NCBI GenBank assembly: GCA_930367215.1
Contig: OV884058.1
Coordinates: 109,577,802 to 109,641,801, forward strand
DNA length: 64,000 nucleotides
Origin: Pollenia angustigena
Taxonomy: Eukaryota > Arthropoda > Insecta > Diptera > Polleniidae
Reading direction: 5' to 3'
The notes under the pieces were generated by a model. That model was not told the DNA's origin, did not search any database, and saw only the letters and a program-made list of their open reading frames with translations. Numbering within the stretch: position 1 is the stretch's first letter; each line of letters starts with the position of its first letter. Below are positions 30,415 through 42,746 of this stretch, in pieces. The translations under genes and the position numbers were made by a program.

Positions 30415-31594
30415 GGAAAATTTCAACAGTTTTTAGTCTAGCAAACCAAAAAAATCCCTAGGTAGCTACTTTTACATTTGAAAACACATTCAAAATTGTT
30501 GGTTGTCCTTAACGATAAGCATTTATTCCGTAGTGCAAACAACCCCTAAATAAGTTATACACTTACAACAATCGTAAACATTTTTGCTTGTAAAAACCAG
30601 CTTGTCGTCAAACGTGTTAAAAAAAATTTTCTCTTTGCCAAAATTCTTATACATACATATGTATGTATGCATGTACAAAATTAATTAATTTTAGATTTTG
30701 TTATTTGTGCGTTTTGTTTAAAAATACAAAAAAAAAATCTCGTAGGCGTCGATGAAATATTCGCTGTATCAATAAGCATAAACAAACGTAAAATTCTTAA
30801 CAGCTGATACGTAAAAACGGATACAAATTTAAAATTTCTCAGGTTCATCTGCTACGAAACGTTACGTAATAGAAATTATTTAACATAAGCTTTGTAAGGA
30901 AAACAGAACAGTTGATTCGCACTGTACGCGTTAACGTAAGAGACGAGGCCCTTAACTGGAGCCACATTTCGCAGCGATAATTTAACTTACATTTTTTTAA
31001 TGAGAAGGAGATCTGGCGACGATACTAAGCACTTTGGCACAACTTCTGTTTGACTCTAATATAGGAAAATTCTAAACAATGAAAACGCTTAATTTTGTTC
31101 CCCAATTATGCATGTTTTGTTGAATGAAATAACCATTGATTGTCAATAATTGATGATATTATTCTTCACAAAAAATTCCAGGAGAGAAGAAATTCTCTAC
31201 AGGGAATGAAGAAACTCCGGGAAGTTAAGAACTCTATTTGTGACCTGGGCTGTGGAGTCGTCAAAAAATAGTTCTAACTCCAACTCCAACTGCTGAAATT
31301 TTTAAAAGTCCGACTCCAACTCTAACCTTGTTTGACTTAAAACTCTTCTTCTTAATGCAGTATGAACATTTTAAATGGTTTAATATAGCAAAAAAATGTT
31401 TCTTTCAAAATTACAATTTGATATTTAATTTTAATGCGCCCCGCCCCATCTATTATACAATATAACTGTATTTGTTATTTGTCATATTACAGTTATTTCC
31501 GCTTAATTGAGTTTCTAAAAATGCACGACTTTTGACGAATTAAACGGGAACTCAATTAAGCAGTACTTGGTAAATTGAACCGCCGACGCAATTA

Positions 31595-32640
31595 TTAAAC
31601 TTTATAGTCACTACAGTTTTTAGCCACTTTAGCGATATATTACATTTTATCTGTTTTTTCTGCCGTTATAAGTAAATTTAATATAAAGGATTTACGTGAT
31701 AGGCTATTTAGAAATAAAAGCATATTTGCCACATACTTATTTCATCTATAAGCAGGCATCAAGAGCGAAAGTAAATCGAATTATGGGAGTTATAGCTACA
31801 TTAGCAAAACGTTCTACGTTCTTTTTAATTTTCGAAGACTCAAACCATTAAAAGAACTAAGAATTAAATCGTTTATTTTTTTCATCAGGAAAAAATTAGT
31901 TTTCGGCATAGGTATCAGAGAAAATATCTTGTTTGGCCTTCTGATGAGTGTTGTTGTCGTGGTCGAAATATAGTCGTTTTTAAAAGTTGGTATTTTGATT
32001 GACGCAAACGACATATGTAGGGCGAAATTTTTACTTTTGTGTTTTACATTGTCGTTGTCGTGATTTCGAATTTCAAACGGCTACGACTTCGAACACGACA
32101 ACGACTTCCGTCAACTATTTTTTGAAAATTTCTGCTTCTAAAAATTGTAGTTAAGTTATGTTCATACCTATTAAATATTTGGCGTCCCTTGTTTTAATAA
32201 AAAAAATTATTTACTTTTGCAAAAAAAAAAAAAATTTTAAAAACAAATAATGCTGCCTGTCAAAAAACATTTTCTGCTCTCCTGAAAAATTATTATTTTG
32301 TAACTTAAAACGTTATTCGCGGCTGAGCTTCAGTTATCTTCTTCGTATAAAGTTAGGCAAATCAATAGACATTGTTAAAAATAAAGCTAAAGTTTGATCA
32401 ATTTATTGGTCAAGCTTTTTTTGGACTTTTTTTCGTTTATTTATATAATTATTCTCAGCTATAATTACATTAGCAATACTTAATCTATGAAAAATATCGA
32501 AATAATTAAAAGTTACTACAAGAAGATATAAAAAAAATGTATGTAGCTGTATTTTGTGGCTTTAAATTTCCTTCTTTAGCATTTTTTTAGCTCTATTTCA
32601 AACATGATTTAGCTTTATATTTTTAAAAAATCTGGTCACA
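31595..32640. other. No recognisable gene
   Basis: AT-rich sequence. Around 32050-32115 there are several TCGTTGTCGTG / ACGACAACGACTTC repeats. No conserved frame. Confidence 0.4.
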
Positions 32641-32655
32641 CTGATGGTAGCTAAA

Positions 32656-32960
32656 AACGCCGATTACGTCTTGTAATGGTCCGGACGAAACGCCAATACG
32701 TTTCGTGGAGTGTGGAGTGTTTATAGGGGTGGATTTACAGCTCTAGAATACAAGCCAAGGATCCAAACACCTTGGGATATTCCCCGAGAGAACGCCGATT
32801 GCGTGGTCCGGGCGAAACGCCGATACGTTTCGTGGAGTGTATAGGGTGGCTTCGGGATTCAGCGCTAAAATATCCACCAAGTATCCAAACAACTTGGCGA
32901 TATTGTAAAGGCTGGAAAGAGAGCCAGAAAAAAGGCACAAATATTTAAACGAAAGAAAAG
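32656..32960. repeat. GC-richer partial tandem duplication
   Basis: AACGCCGATTRCGT, GGTCCGG.CGAAACGCC and ATACGTTTCGTGGAGTG occur at 32656-32721 and again, shortened, at 32792-32850. A second pair (AAGGATCCAAACACCTTGG / AAGTATCCAAACAACTTGG) follows each. The unit is about 130 bp. The base composition stands out from the AT-rich surroundings, so it may be a fragment of foreign or once-coding sequence. Minus-strand frames here have no recognised motif. Confidence 0.6.
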
Positions 32961-33344
32961 CACTTCTAACCATATAAAAACACTTTCCTTTTTTTATAAA
33001 AACGTTATAAAATTTCCATTTATTTTTATTAACAAAATATTAAATCTCCACAATAATTAATTAAACTACCAAAAAGATTTGAATTTACTAATTTAATTGA
33101 AAAAACCCGAGTACAAAACAAACAGCCGTCCAATATGGCTTTTAAACAACGATTCGACTAGAAAATTTGTAAGTTACAACAATAAAAAATTAACCAAAAA
33201 TATATATATTTATGTAAAACGTAAAGAACATTTTTAAAATATAATACATGATGACAGTGGCGCCTCAAGTTGTCAACTCCCTTCATACACAATTGACACC
33301 AGAGATGGGAAATCCGCTGCCTTCTGTTCAGACGTGAACAGTAG

Positions 33345-34130
33345 CAGAGTTCCCAGTTTTATTTTAAGCCTTATCCCCAAAAATCCCCAATATAGCCATT
33401 TTCTTATCCCCAAAAATCCCCACATTTTCTTAAAAATAAAAAACATAATATTATGTCAATGGAAAAATATGCATACATCGATTTTTTTTAAATAAATCCA
33501 TTTGTGTAATATAATTAAAACTAATGTTATTTATTCTTTGAGTTCTACATGTAAAGTATGTAACAATGGTAACGTAAAAACGCAAAAGAAAAATTATTAT
33601 GCGTCAATTTATCATTTCCAAAACTAGGGAATCCATAATCTTCTAATTCATAAGTCAATGCAATTTTGTTTTACATGTTGTTTGTTTAAAAAGTGCATTT
33701 AAGATTACTGAATAAATTTGTCACAGCAAGCTGCATTATTTTAAAGTGTGTATTTATTCTAAGAAGAGCTCCTAATAACTCATATTGTATTCTGTTGCTA
33801 ATATTGATTTTGGTTGCATTCATTACAGAAAAAGATTGGTTCAACAGAAGTAACGCTAGTTGGTACAAAAAGCATATTTAAAAATATTTCAACAAGTTCT
33901 TGAAATAGTTTTAAACCGCAAAAAAAGACTAAAATTTGTACCCACATCTTGACCAAATCGTTCTTGACATTGCAAACTTGAAATTTATTATAATATACTA
34001 TCCCCAAAAATCCCCAGCGAAAAAAGTGCTTTTCCCCAACAAATCCCCTGGGGATTTTCACGAAATTTTTATCCCCAATTACAAAAAAAATCCCAAATTT
34101 GGGGATAAATTCCAAAAACTGAGAACACTG
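33345..34130. mobile_element. Nested hAT with ATCCCCAAAAATCCCC repeats
   Basis: Ends are CAGAGTTCCCAGTTTT and, in reverse complement, CAGTGTTCTCAGTTTT. Subterminal CCCCAAAAATCCCC / GGGGAT motifs occur several times at both ends. The 8-bp flanks (AACAGTAG, ACTGGTAG) are a weak match, 5 of 8. Non-coding. Confidence 0.65.
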
Positions 34131-34849
34131 ACTGGTAGTTACCCGAATTGAGTAAAATTCCTGTCGGAAATTTTTTAAAAAGGTCATAAAAAGCGCATTT
34201 CCAGAAATGGGTATTTTTACAAAAAGGTTGTTTTAAACAGTGATGCCGTTTGGCTACATTTTTCGTAACTTTTGAATGCCCATGTATACTTTCTTATATT
34301 TTGCAAAATTTTCGTAAGATTTGGTATATTGCACAGAACGTACAGTTAAAAGTACTTGATTCATAAATATAGATGAGAACTGCCCGTCTCTGAGAGCAGT
34401 TTTGAATTTTCAAACTCAAATTCTTTTTACCTATTGAAAACTGTATCTAAAAAAACAAGTTCCGGATGAAATTTCCATATCCAAGTATGTGGGGAAAAGC
34501 GATCGGTTTCACGATCGTTTTAAGCAAGTGTTATGCATTTCGAGCGATTTCAACATCAATTTGTAAATTATTAAATAATATATATTAATCAAAATTAAAA
34601 AGAATATAGACAGAAAATGGAGGAAAATGTATTAGAAGTAAATTTTTAAAGATACTGAAAAAGATAATATCGGTTTTGAATCGTTTTGTTTTCAAAATCG
34701 TTTTTCGTCACATACCTGATTAAGAAAAAAATGTCAGTCATTTTAATTGAATTTTAAAATCAATAAAAATAGTCTTTCTATCAAAAATATTCAACTGATT
34801 TATTAGAAAGATTTTTTCTACTTCCATTTTCTTATTAGTGTTCGGAGTT

Positions 34850-35048
34850 ACTCGGCTTAGTCTGCTTTTACACACATCAATTTTTCAAGTCTGAATTTAA
34901 AGAAGAAAGAGGAAAGAAGAAAAACAGGTTCATATTTGCTTGTACTGAAAATATCACAGAATGTCTGAGTGTAAACCAGTTTTAAAACAGAATTGAACTG
35001 ACTTGCTTCAAGAAAAATTTATGTGTGTAAAAGCAGACTAAGCCAAGT
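34850..35048. mobile_element. ~199-bp MITE with GGCTTAGTCTGC ends
   Basis: ACTCGGCTTAGTCTGCTTTT at the left and ACTTGGCTTAGTCTGCTTTT as the reverse complement of the right. The inverted match continues through ACACACAT and TTTTTC, about 40 bp in all. Non-coding. Confidence 0.75.
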
Positions 35049-35731
35049 AAAACTTATATAGAATAAACACCGTTCACACACGCTTCAACAATGTCGTAAC
35101 TGAAAAAAAAAATCCATTTCGAGATACAGTTTTTAATTTGCACACATTCTCTTCAAAAAAAAAAAGGAAAGTATAAAAGACACAAAGATAAATCTTATAC
35201 GTGCGTTTTTTCATTTTTCTTACTTTATTGACACAAGCCCTTGCTTTCAAAAGTAAGTCTTGAATTCGGAAACAATTTCAAGATAATAAAAATCTTGTTT
35301 GAATCTTATAAATACGGCTTCTAAAAATCTTAAAAACATTAATTCTCGCCTCTATTTTATTAATTCTGGACAAGACAAAAATTTAGTAACGTTATTTCAA
35401 AAATGGTCAAAAAGTAGCATCAATAAATTTAAAATGATACAAAATGATACTTTAAACAAGTGGCATAAGAATTACAAGGGCCTCAAAAAGTGTCAAATCT
35501 GGCACTTTATGGGCACAACAGCAACTCTGCGCACATAAAATAAGTGTTGCCAAACAACTTTAAGTGCTTTTCTAAAAAGGGTCAAAAAGTGGCACGAAAA
35601 AGTTAATAATATACAAAAGTACAATTTAATTAAATGGTCATAAAATCGATACGTCGAAAAAGGGTCAAATTTATTCTTTAGTATCATAGCGGTAACGCTG
35701 GGAGTGTAATTTTTACTCTCGTGTGTAACCC

Positions 35732-36385
35732 CGGGTCTCTACGTAGCAATATTTATTGCGGCAAACGTCAAATTTGATTACTCCATTAAATTTGCGAAGT
35801 ATAGACCGCAAATTGCCATGAGTGGCAATTCATTGTGCAATGATTGCTCTTCTGATTGCTTGAGCAATTATTGCTTAGCAATCTGCTGTCAAATCAGTTG
35901 TAATTTATCTGACATTTCATTTCTCTGTACGGTTGTTTATTTGTTAGTGTGTTTACTTATTAAAAAAGCAAACAAGAAAAAGCCGCCAAGTGAAAAAATA
36001 CTTCAACAATATACAGAAAAAGTTTTTATATATTATATTTTCAAATAAACGTCAATATCAACAAAAGCAAACACAAATAAACAAAAAAGTAATACAAAAC
36101 ACAGCTACGACAATTACAGTTAATTATTTTATTAATTTAATTTATTTAATTTAATTTAAAAAAGAAAATTTAACAACCACTTCAAAACACAACATAAAAC
36201 ATCTGTTATAAATACAGCCACAAAACTTTATACAACTACTTGCGGTGAAAATTGCAAATTTATGGCAAAGCAATTTCAAGTGTTCTCCAGCAATATAATC
36301 AGCAATTATTGCTCCATTGTTCTGTCTTTGTTCTGCCTACGTTATTGCTTGTACTTAGCAATAAAAATTGCTACGTGGAGACCCA
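35732..36385. mobile_element. TIR element rich in GCAAT/ATTGC motifs
   Basis: The left end (CGGGTCTCTACGTAGCAATA) and the reverse complement of the right end (TGGGTCTCCACGTAGCAATT) match over about 28 bp. Both subterminal regions are packed with AGCAATTATTGCT-like palindromes, roughly a dozen GCAAT/ATTGC units. No transposase frame; the 76- and 106-codon frames here are translations of these repeats. Target duplication not resolved. Confidence 0.7.
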
Positions 36386-36721
36386 GCGTAAAGCGTGGGT
36401 CATTTTTTAGTATTGTAGATCAGGCAGTGTTGCCAGAATCTAAATTAATATTACACAGACAAAACATCAAAACTTCAGAGAGAGAGACGTTAAAAAAACC
36501 ACGTCCGTCATTAAACAAACAAATACTCTGCAAGACAAAAATTTATTCCTCTAGTCAGTTTTTGTTAATTTTTATTTGCTGAAAATTATTTTTACTGATT
36601 AGTTCGAAAATAGCAGAATAAGAAGGAAATTTATTGCAGGTTTAAAATTAGGAAACAGAGGCTTCTAAAGACAGTGGATATCTCAAAAAATTTTAACCAA
36701 AGGCTATCAACATCTAAATTG

Positions 36722-37205
36722 TCAAAAAATAAAAAAACTGTATATGAATGTTTCATGGTTAATTTGCGGAAATTGACTCATAATAACATCAAGCAGGATA
36801 TTGAACAGTAAGGGAGACAAAACATACTCTTGTCTTACACCTGTTTTAAAGCTTAAGTTTTCGCTTACGAGTCTGCTTAGTTTATGTGGAATTCCTTTAC
36901 ACTGCATCGCTTTCATTTGGTGGAGAGATGGAGTGAGTCAAATGCACGTTGAAAATCTATAAATATCAGATACAGTACAGTAATTATGAGAACACTGTTG
37001 ATGTGGTCTATGCAAGATCTATTTTGCCTGAATCATGCCTGTTCTATTCTTAATTCAGGCTCTGCCGCCACAGATATGCGATTAAATAAAATACGTGCTA
37101 TAAACTTTTTAAGCATATTTAAAAGTGCGATGCCTCACCAATTTCTGCACTCCTTCTGATTTCCCTTTTTAGTGATATTGATAACACTGTGCAGACAAGC
37201 CGGGC
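36722..37205 (-). pseudogene. Decayed LINE reverse transcriptase (RTE-like)
   Basis: Reading the minus strand from ~37200: a VINITKKGNQKEC-like segment, NW(stop)GIALLNMLKKFIARIL, LRIEQA(stop)FRQNRSCIDHIN, then FIDFQRAFDSLHL (RT motif A). After a frameshift come IPHKLSRL and TGVRQEYVLSPLLFNILLD (motif B). Two in-frame TGA codons and the frameshift break it, and the catalytic xADD box is not recovered. The EQAGFR..RSC..I block suggests an RTE-like rather than Jockey-like LINE (recalled family pattern). Confidence 0.7.
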
Positions 37206-39060
37206 ACCTGGTATTTTAACATAATTCGTATACGCTGAATCCAATGGTGCTAACCGTTTTTAGGTTAGCTCTGGCTTTCGACATATACCGTTATTTCGCG
37301 TGAAATATTTTTGAATTTTCGCAAACACTCTAAATGAGTTGGCTATGAAAACATCGAACCTGGTTCTTCCAAGGTTAAACTTTAGAATTCGTTTTTAACC
37401 GACAGTAGTTTTTTTCACCGTCTTTTTTTAATTTTTTTTTATTTTTTTTGTTGCCATTTTTACACGTTGACTAAAATTTTGTTTATGATTTACGTGCTTA
37501 AAGACTTTACAAGCCGCTAGAGTGTTTATGGTGCAGTTGCTTAGTTTTGTTGTTGCAATCTTTTCTTTTTTTTCACCAAAGTGATATTAAATTATATATT
37601 TTTGTGTATTATTAACATTATTTTTTTTGTTGTTGTTGTTATTTTCAAAAAGATTTAGTTCAGATACAAGTTTGAAGCAACATTCAAATGGCTGTGTGTT
37701 GCACTTAAGACAGCTCAGAAAAATTGCTGTTAATCATAATAGCGTTATAGTGAGTTGTTGTGGTAAACTGACTCATGCTGCTGCTGCTGGTGATGACTGT
37801 CGATGGTGGCATGTTAATAGATTATTGAAATGTGGCAAGCCAGCCAATAGACGACGTCTAAAGGAGCGAGTTGGCAATAAAATAATCTACATAAATAAAG
37901 TTTTAATAATCAAGCTCAACAAAATATTGACAATATTTACATTAATTTATGGACATGTACTCGTATGTAATTGAAATAATAATAATTTTTCAGCGTGCAG
38001 GTTTTAGTTTGTTCAGTATTTGCAATCAAACTGGTTAAATTGGATTTTTTGTTTGTTTTTTTTTTTTAAATATGAAATATTGGAGGCCCCCATAAATGTG
38101 TAAAGTTTAGAATAAATTAGAATTTTGTTGTTGCAAATAAATCTGTGGCGAAAAGTAAAAAGTGATTAAGTCGACTTAAGCTAAATTTGAGTTTAGGGCA
38201 TCTTTGTAACCTCCATGTTTAAAAGTACCCATGGACAAAGTTTGAATTATTTTGTACCTTTTTAAACTTTAAAACACTTTAACCGCAGAGAGGGGATGAT
38301 TTTATTAAAACAGAAATATATTTTCAAAAAAAAAAAAACTTTTAAGCAGAGACCGGAAAAACTATTACGCTATGCTATTTTCTCTTTTTATCTCAAATAT
38401 TAAATAACCTGTCAATCTCACTTGAGTTTTCAAATAGGAAGGTTGCGTTGATTGCATTTAATGTTACGATTTCGTGATGTGCTTATAAGTTTTTTATAAA
38501 AAGACGCAATCTTTCATGTACCCCAAGAAGTCGCCAGACCCACATTTGGCAGCCTTGGATTAAACAATTTTTTTGTCTTTTTAAACAATTTTTGTAAAAT
38601 GTTTTACCAATTTTGTATAACTATAAAAGTCTTTTGGCAACACTGCTTACATTGATCTACATATATTCTCACTTATCCCCCTAGAATATTTCAATTTTTG
38701 TGTTTGCCGGTCTGTGCTTTAAAGTTTAAAAAGGCTTTCCTACACAACTAAAGAAACAGACTTAAGCACTTTTTCCTTATTGCCACAGAAATTAACCCAA
38801 CCATAAACTTTCTTGAGAATATTTAAAAATTCTATTGTCTTATTAAAATCAACCACCACTATTGAGAAAAACGAAACATCTTTTTAGTTACACAAAATGT
38901 GGGAAATTCACGGTTTGTCGTCTTCAGACAAAAAAAAAATAAACTTCTTATCTGATTTTCTAGATCAAGTGTATGGCATTTTCTTATAAGAAAATTATAT
39001 GAATTTCTTAAATAACAATAACAACAACACAATTGAAGAAGACATATTCATGTAGGAGGG
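37206..39060. other. Mostly plain sequence; no supported gene
   Basis: Contains TTG/CTG-rich low-complexity DNA near 37625-37800, typical of fly introns or intergenic DNA. A 115-codon frame (37627-37974) spans that low-complexity stretch and has no recognisable domain. No splice-linked exons could be argued. Confidence 0.4.
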
Positions 39061-39071
39061 TGTAAGTTGGT

Positions 39072-39130
39072 AAGTAAGTGAATGAGTGCATGAGTGCATG
39101 AGTGAAAGAATGAGTTGGTGGTGAGTGTTT
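39072..39130. repeat. Short GAATGAGT/GCATGAGT tandem repeat
   Basis: Several 8-bp units of GTGAATGA / GTGCATGA type in a row, imperfect. Confidence 0.6.
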
Positions 39131-39539
39131 GTATTCAAGTACTTTAAGAATCCCCCTGTTTTGGGTGCAACCAACAGTCTTTATGCATTTGAATAATTTA
39201 ATATTTATTTTGAGAACACAAAAAAAACAACAAAGAAATCAAAATCAAACTGCATAACGTTTCCCACATTCTGAAGTGAAACAGCGTGGTATCTTAGAGA
39301 TAATTAATGTGAAATTTAAGAAAATTTAATTGCAATTTTGAGAAAATGAAAATATATTTCTCTTCTTTCTTAGAAATAAATTTTCCCAGCAATTAAATTT
39401 TATTTAACAATCTTATGACACGAATTAAAAAACCATTTATGAAAAATGAAATTATCATATTAAAAATATGTACAACAAAAGATAAAAATCATTTTATTTC
39501 ATTCTTAATTCATAATCACCACTATTGTGAATAAAAATT

Positions 39540-39852
39540 GAACAGTTTTTTTCAATGAAAATATGGGATCACTCATATTTCTTACCAAACATCGTTTTTT
39601 CGGCTGATTTTGTTTTAAAAACTTTAAACTCGATTTTCTCGCTAGAGCAAAAACAATGAAAAAATGGCATCACTCATATTTTTTACCAAACATCGATTTT
39701 CTCGAAAACTAGTAGAGCTAGAGCAAAAACAATGAAAATCTGGGATCACTCATACTCCTTACCAAACATCGATTTTCTCGGAAACTAGAAGCGCTAGAGC
39801 AAATTCAATGAAAATTTGGGATCACGAACAAACATCGATTTTCTCGGACTTA
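39540..39852. repeat. ~85-bp tandem repeat, about 4 units
   Basis: Each unit contains CAATGAAAAT.TGGGATCACT, CATA..C.TACCAAACATCG, TTTTCTCG..AACTAG and GCTAGAGCAAA. Units are degenerate and the last is truncated. It looks like a local minisatellite, possibly the core of a decayed Helitron or MITE. Confidence 0.75.
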
Positions 39853-40121
39853 TAGCCCTGTACCCATGTTCTGTATCTTTTGTGAGAACTTCTCGCATCG
39901 AGAAGATGTAAAACAAAATATTCCATCGTTTCTCGAAAAGTGAGAAAAAAGTATGTCTAAAACTCATGTCAAAAACTATAAAAAGATTACGTCGTTACTT
40001 TATAAACGTCATAACATTGCACTCGAAGCCGATTTGACATTGCAGACGTTGAGAGCGCCAGTAGCTCATATCGTTGACGGTGACCAAAATTTACTAAAAA
40101 TGAAAATTTTTCAACGACGGC

Positions 40122-40238
40122 GGCGAAATTCCAACCGTCGGCTATAGCAAATAGTGTAAAGTGCGACTTTAATGTTTGTTGTTTGCAAACGAGCTTTGAA
40201 AACATTCGTATATTTTTTTTAAAAGGTTAAAAGCATAA
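40122..40238 (-). repeat. Inverted partner of 18671-18782
   Basis: Shares GTCGCACTTTACA and the CAAACAACAAACATTAAAGT block in opposite orientation. Confidence 0.75.
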
Positions 40239-41060
40239 TAATTTAACAATGAAAAAATGTGCCAATAACAAAATATTATTATTCTTTGCATTATGGATTG
40301 TTTTTATTGTTGAAATTTTTTCTCGCCCCACTTTTATTTGTGAGTTTATTTGACATTTCAAAGCGGGAACTTTTCTCACAAAAATGTTACAGACACACTT
40401 TTTCTGTAAATTGGCGAGTAGATGCCTTACGTTACAGCTTGTACTCGCCAAAACAAAAAAGTTACACACATAGTTCAGAGAGAAAAACAGCTGTTTGTTT
40501 CAATATATGGCATTTTTGTTTCATTTCACACATTTCAATCGAAAAGTTTCTTGACGCGAAAGTTACAGAGCATGAGCATTGGAATCTAATTGGCTAGGCT
40601 TTTTCTAGTATTCCGTTAACCCGATTCATGTCATCTTACTTATTGGACCAACCTCTATTTGACTATTTAATAATGTAAATTTCTATGAAAATACTTTTTT
40701 TATAACAAAAAAAATTTTTAATAAAAATTTCAGTTTGTTTTTGTGTTGAAAAATTGTACATATTTTTAATTTTAATAATAATGTATATTGTTTTTGGCTT
40801 ACAAAAAGCGTGTAGAACATATTTAAAGTAAGTGTAGGACGCATTTAACTGACGAATTTTACTTCACGCCCTTATCTGGCTTCTATTGCAAAGCCTTATT
40901 GACACTGTCTAATTCCGATCAAACCGAATTTCGTTAACATTTACAAAACAGCACCATTACAGACATCCAATCTTCTTCGAAATCAAATTTTTGTAGCGTC
41001 AAATATTTAAAAAATCAATCTTAAATCTTAAATACATCAACTGAATACCCGTTTTGTCTG
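40239..41060. other. No clear feature; possible 5' part of the following LINE
   Basis: No intact frame. The last ~150 bp, in the same frame as the RT below, contain a stop-interrupted stretch that may be diverged LINE sequence. Confidence 0.3.
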
Positions 41061-42620
41061 ATGGAACATCAGGCAATATCATTTTCATCTATTGATACTT
41101 CTCAGGTTCTTTTATCTTTGAAAACAATAAAATCGTCATTGTGTAGTGGACCTGATGGCATCCCTGCTTGCGTTTTAAAAACTTGTGCTCATGCTTTGGC
41201 TACTCCTTTGGCTATCATGTTTAATGTGTCATTAAAATACGGATATTTCCCCCAATTTTGGAGGAAATCCTTTATCATGCCGATATTTAAATCAGGAAAC
41301 AAGTCGGACATAACGAATTATAGAGAGAAAAATTGAGAAAAATTGAGTGCAATTCCCAAACTTTTTGAAAAATGCTTAACAGACTCTCTCTGCCACAGTG
41401 TATCCTCAATCATATCACCATACCAGCATGGTTTCAGGAAAGGTTGTTCTGCAGTAACAAATATTTTACAACTAACAACTCTAACAAATCGCGCTTTTAA
41501 GGATGGCCAACTTATGGACGTTATTTATACTGACTTCAGCAAAGCTTTTGATAAAATCAACCATAGCCTACTTCTCACTAAGCTGAATTTATTAGGGTTT
41601 ACTAGCAACGCTTTGTGCTGGTTACGGTCGTACCTAACATGCAGGACACAGTGTGTTCTTTTTGATAATACCACATCCAAAGAAATTTCTGTTAGCTCCG
41701 GTGTCCCCCAAGGAAGTCACCTAGGTCCTTTGCTGTTTTCGATTTTCATAAACGACTTGCCGCTTGTAATGAAGCATTGTAATGTTTTAATGTACGCTGA
41801 TGATGTTAAGATGTTTCTCAGCTACAAATTATCTTCAGATGGGGCGTATTTGCAGCAGGATTTAAATAGTTTTTACGCATGGTGTAAATATAACCAAATG
41901 GAGCTTAATTTAAAAGAATGCAAGCACATGCGATTTTCTAGAAATTGCAGATCAATGCTACACTATTTCCTGGACGGGTATCAACTAGAGTTAGTTGGAG
42001 AATTTCTGGATCTTGGTATTCTACTTGATCCTAAGCTAGATTTCTGCAAACATATTACTATGACGACTAATAAAGCTCGTGGTGTGCTTGCTTATATAAA
42101 ACGATGGTCTAAAGAGTTTACAGATCCTAATGTAACGAAACAACTATACACATCCCTTGTAAGGCCAATTTTGGAGTATGGGTCTATTGTCTGGGATCCT
42201 GAAGTTAACATGCACATAGACCGAATTGAATCTGTTCAAAAGCAGTTTCTCTTATTCTGCCTAAGGAGCTCATTTGGTCGTTATGCTGGGAATCTTCCTT
42301 CGTATACTGCGAGGCTATCAATAATTAAACTACCTACTTTAAAAAGTCGAAGGACAATGCTTAATGTGGCATTTCTAGTTAATTTGATAAATGGCGATGT
42401 CCTCTCCGACTTCCTTCTTCGTAACATAAATTTTAATATTCCACGACGTTTTACCCGACACCTAATACCTCTGCACCTTCCTGTTGTGCAAACAAATTAT
42501 GCTGATGCTGATCCTTTGAGGAGAATATGCAAAAATTTCAATGAATTGTATAGCTTAATCGATTTTTCAATTAATATAAATGTAATTAAACGCAATATTA
42601 TCGTGTTTTTAAATACTTAA
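41061..42620 (+). pseudogene. 5'-truncated LINE reverse transcriptase
   Basis: One frame of about 520 codons with a single internal TGA at codon 92, next to a 10-bp tandem duplication (GAAAAATTGA twice). RT motifs in order: CSGPDGIPACVLK, FWRKSFIMPIFKSG, LSAIPKLFEKC, QHGFRKGCSAVTNIL, YTDFSKAFDKINH, SGVPQGSHLGPLLFSIFIND, catalytic YADD (codons 245-248), ECKHMRFSR and a LEYGSIVWDP tail. The endonuclease is missing, and an A-rich tail (42727-42746) marks the 3' end. It looks CR1/Jockey-group but the clade is uncertain. A 5'-truncated, recently inactivated copy. Confidence 0.88.
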
Positions 42621-42746
42621 TATGTCTTAACAAAATTTTTTTGTTAATAATACCTTTATATAAAACTTTGTAATATATAGTAGTCTGTAAGGATTCATAT
42701 CCATAGATTTAATCAAATAAATAAATAAAAAAAAAAAAAAAAAAAA

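Larger units (their letters stand above)
27364..31594 (-). repeat. Right arm of large inverted duplication carrying U2 copy D
   Basis: Reverse complement of 1105-8812 without that arm's insertions. About 2.46 kb remains after removing the private hAT at 28244-30010. It preserves the empty target sites for the left-arm insertions. Confidence 0.85.
33339..35700. mobile_element. Third copy of the CAGNGTTACCG hAT family
   Basis: The right end (35590-35700) closely matches 8700-8812 and finishes AGCGGTAACGCTG. The left end appears to be CAGTAG (33339) joined across a nested hAT to TTACCCGAATTGAG (34139). Flanks GACGTGAA and GGAGTGTA agree at only 5 of 8 positions, so the limits are tentative. No transposase. 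Confidence 0.55.

Noticed and set aside
37627..37974. 115-codon plus frame as a host gene
   Set aside because: Built on TTG/CTG-rich low-complexity sequence with no recognisable domain and no exon context.
39540..39852. CRISPR-like array
   Set aside because: Units are long, degenerate and contiguous, without unique spacers; context is a fly genome.
40018..40597. Plus-strand frames near 39953-40597 as genes
   Set aside because: Short, without motifs, overlapping a dispersed repeat and opposed by equally open minus frames.
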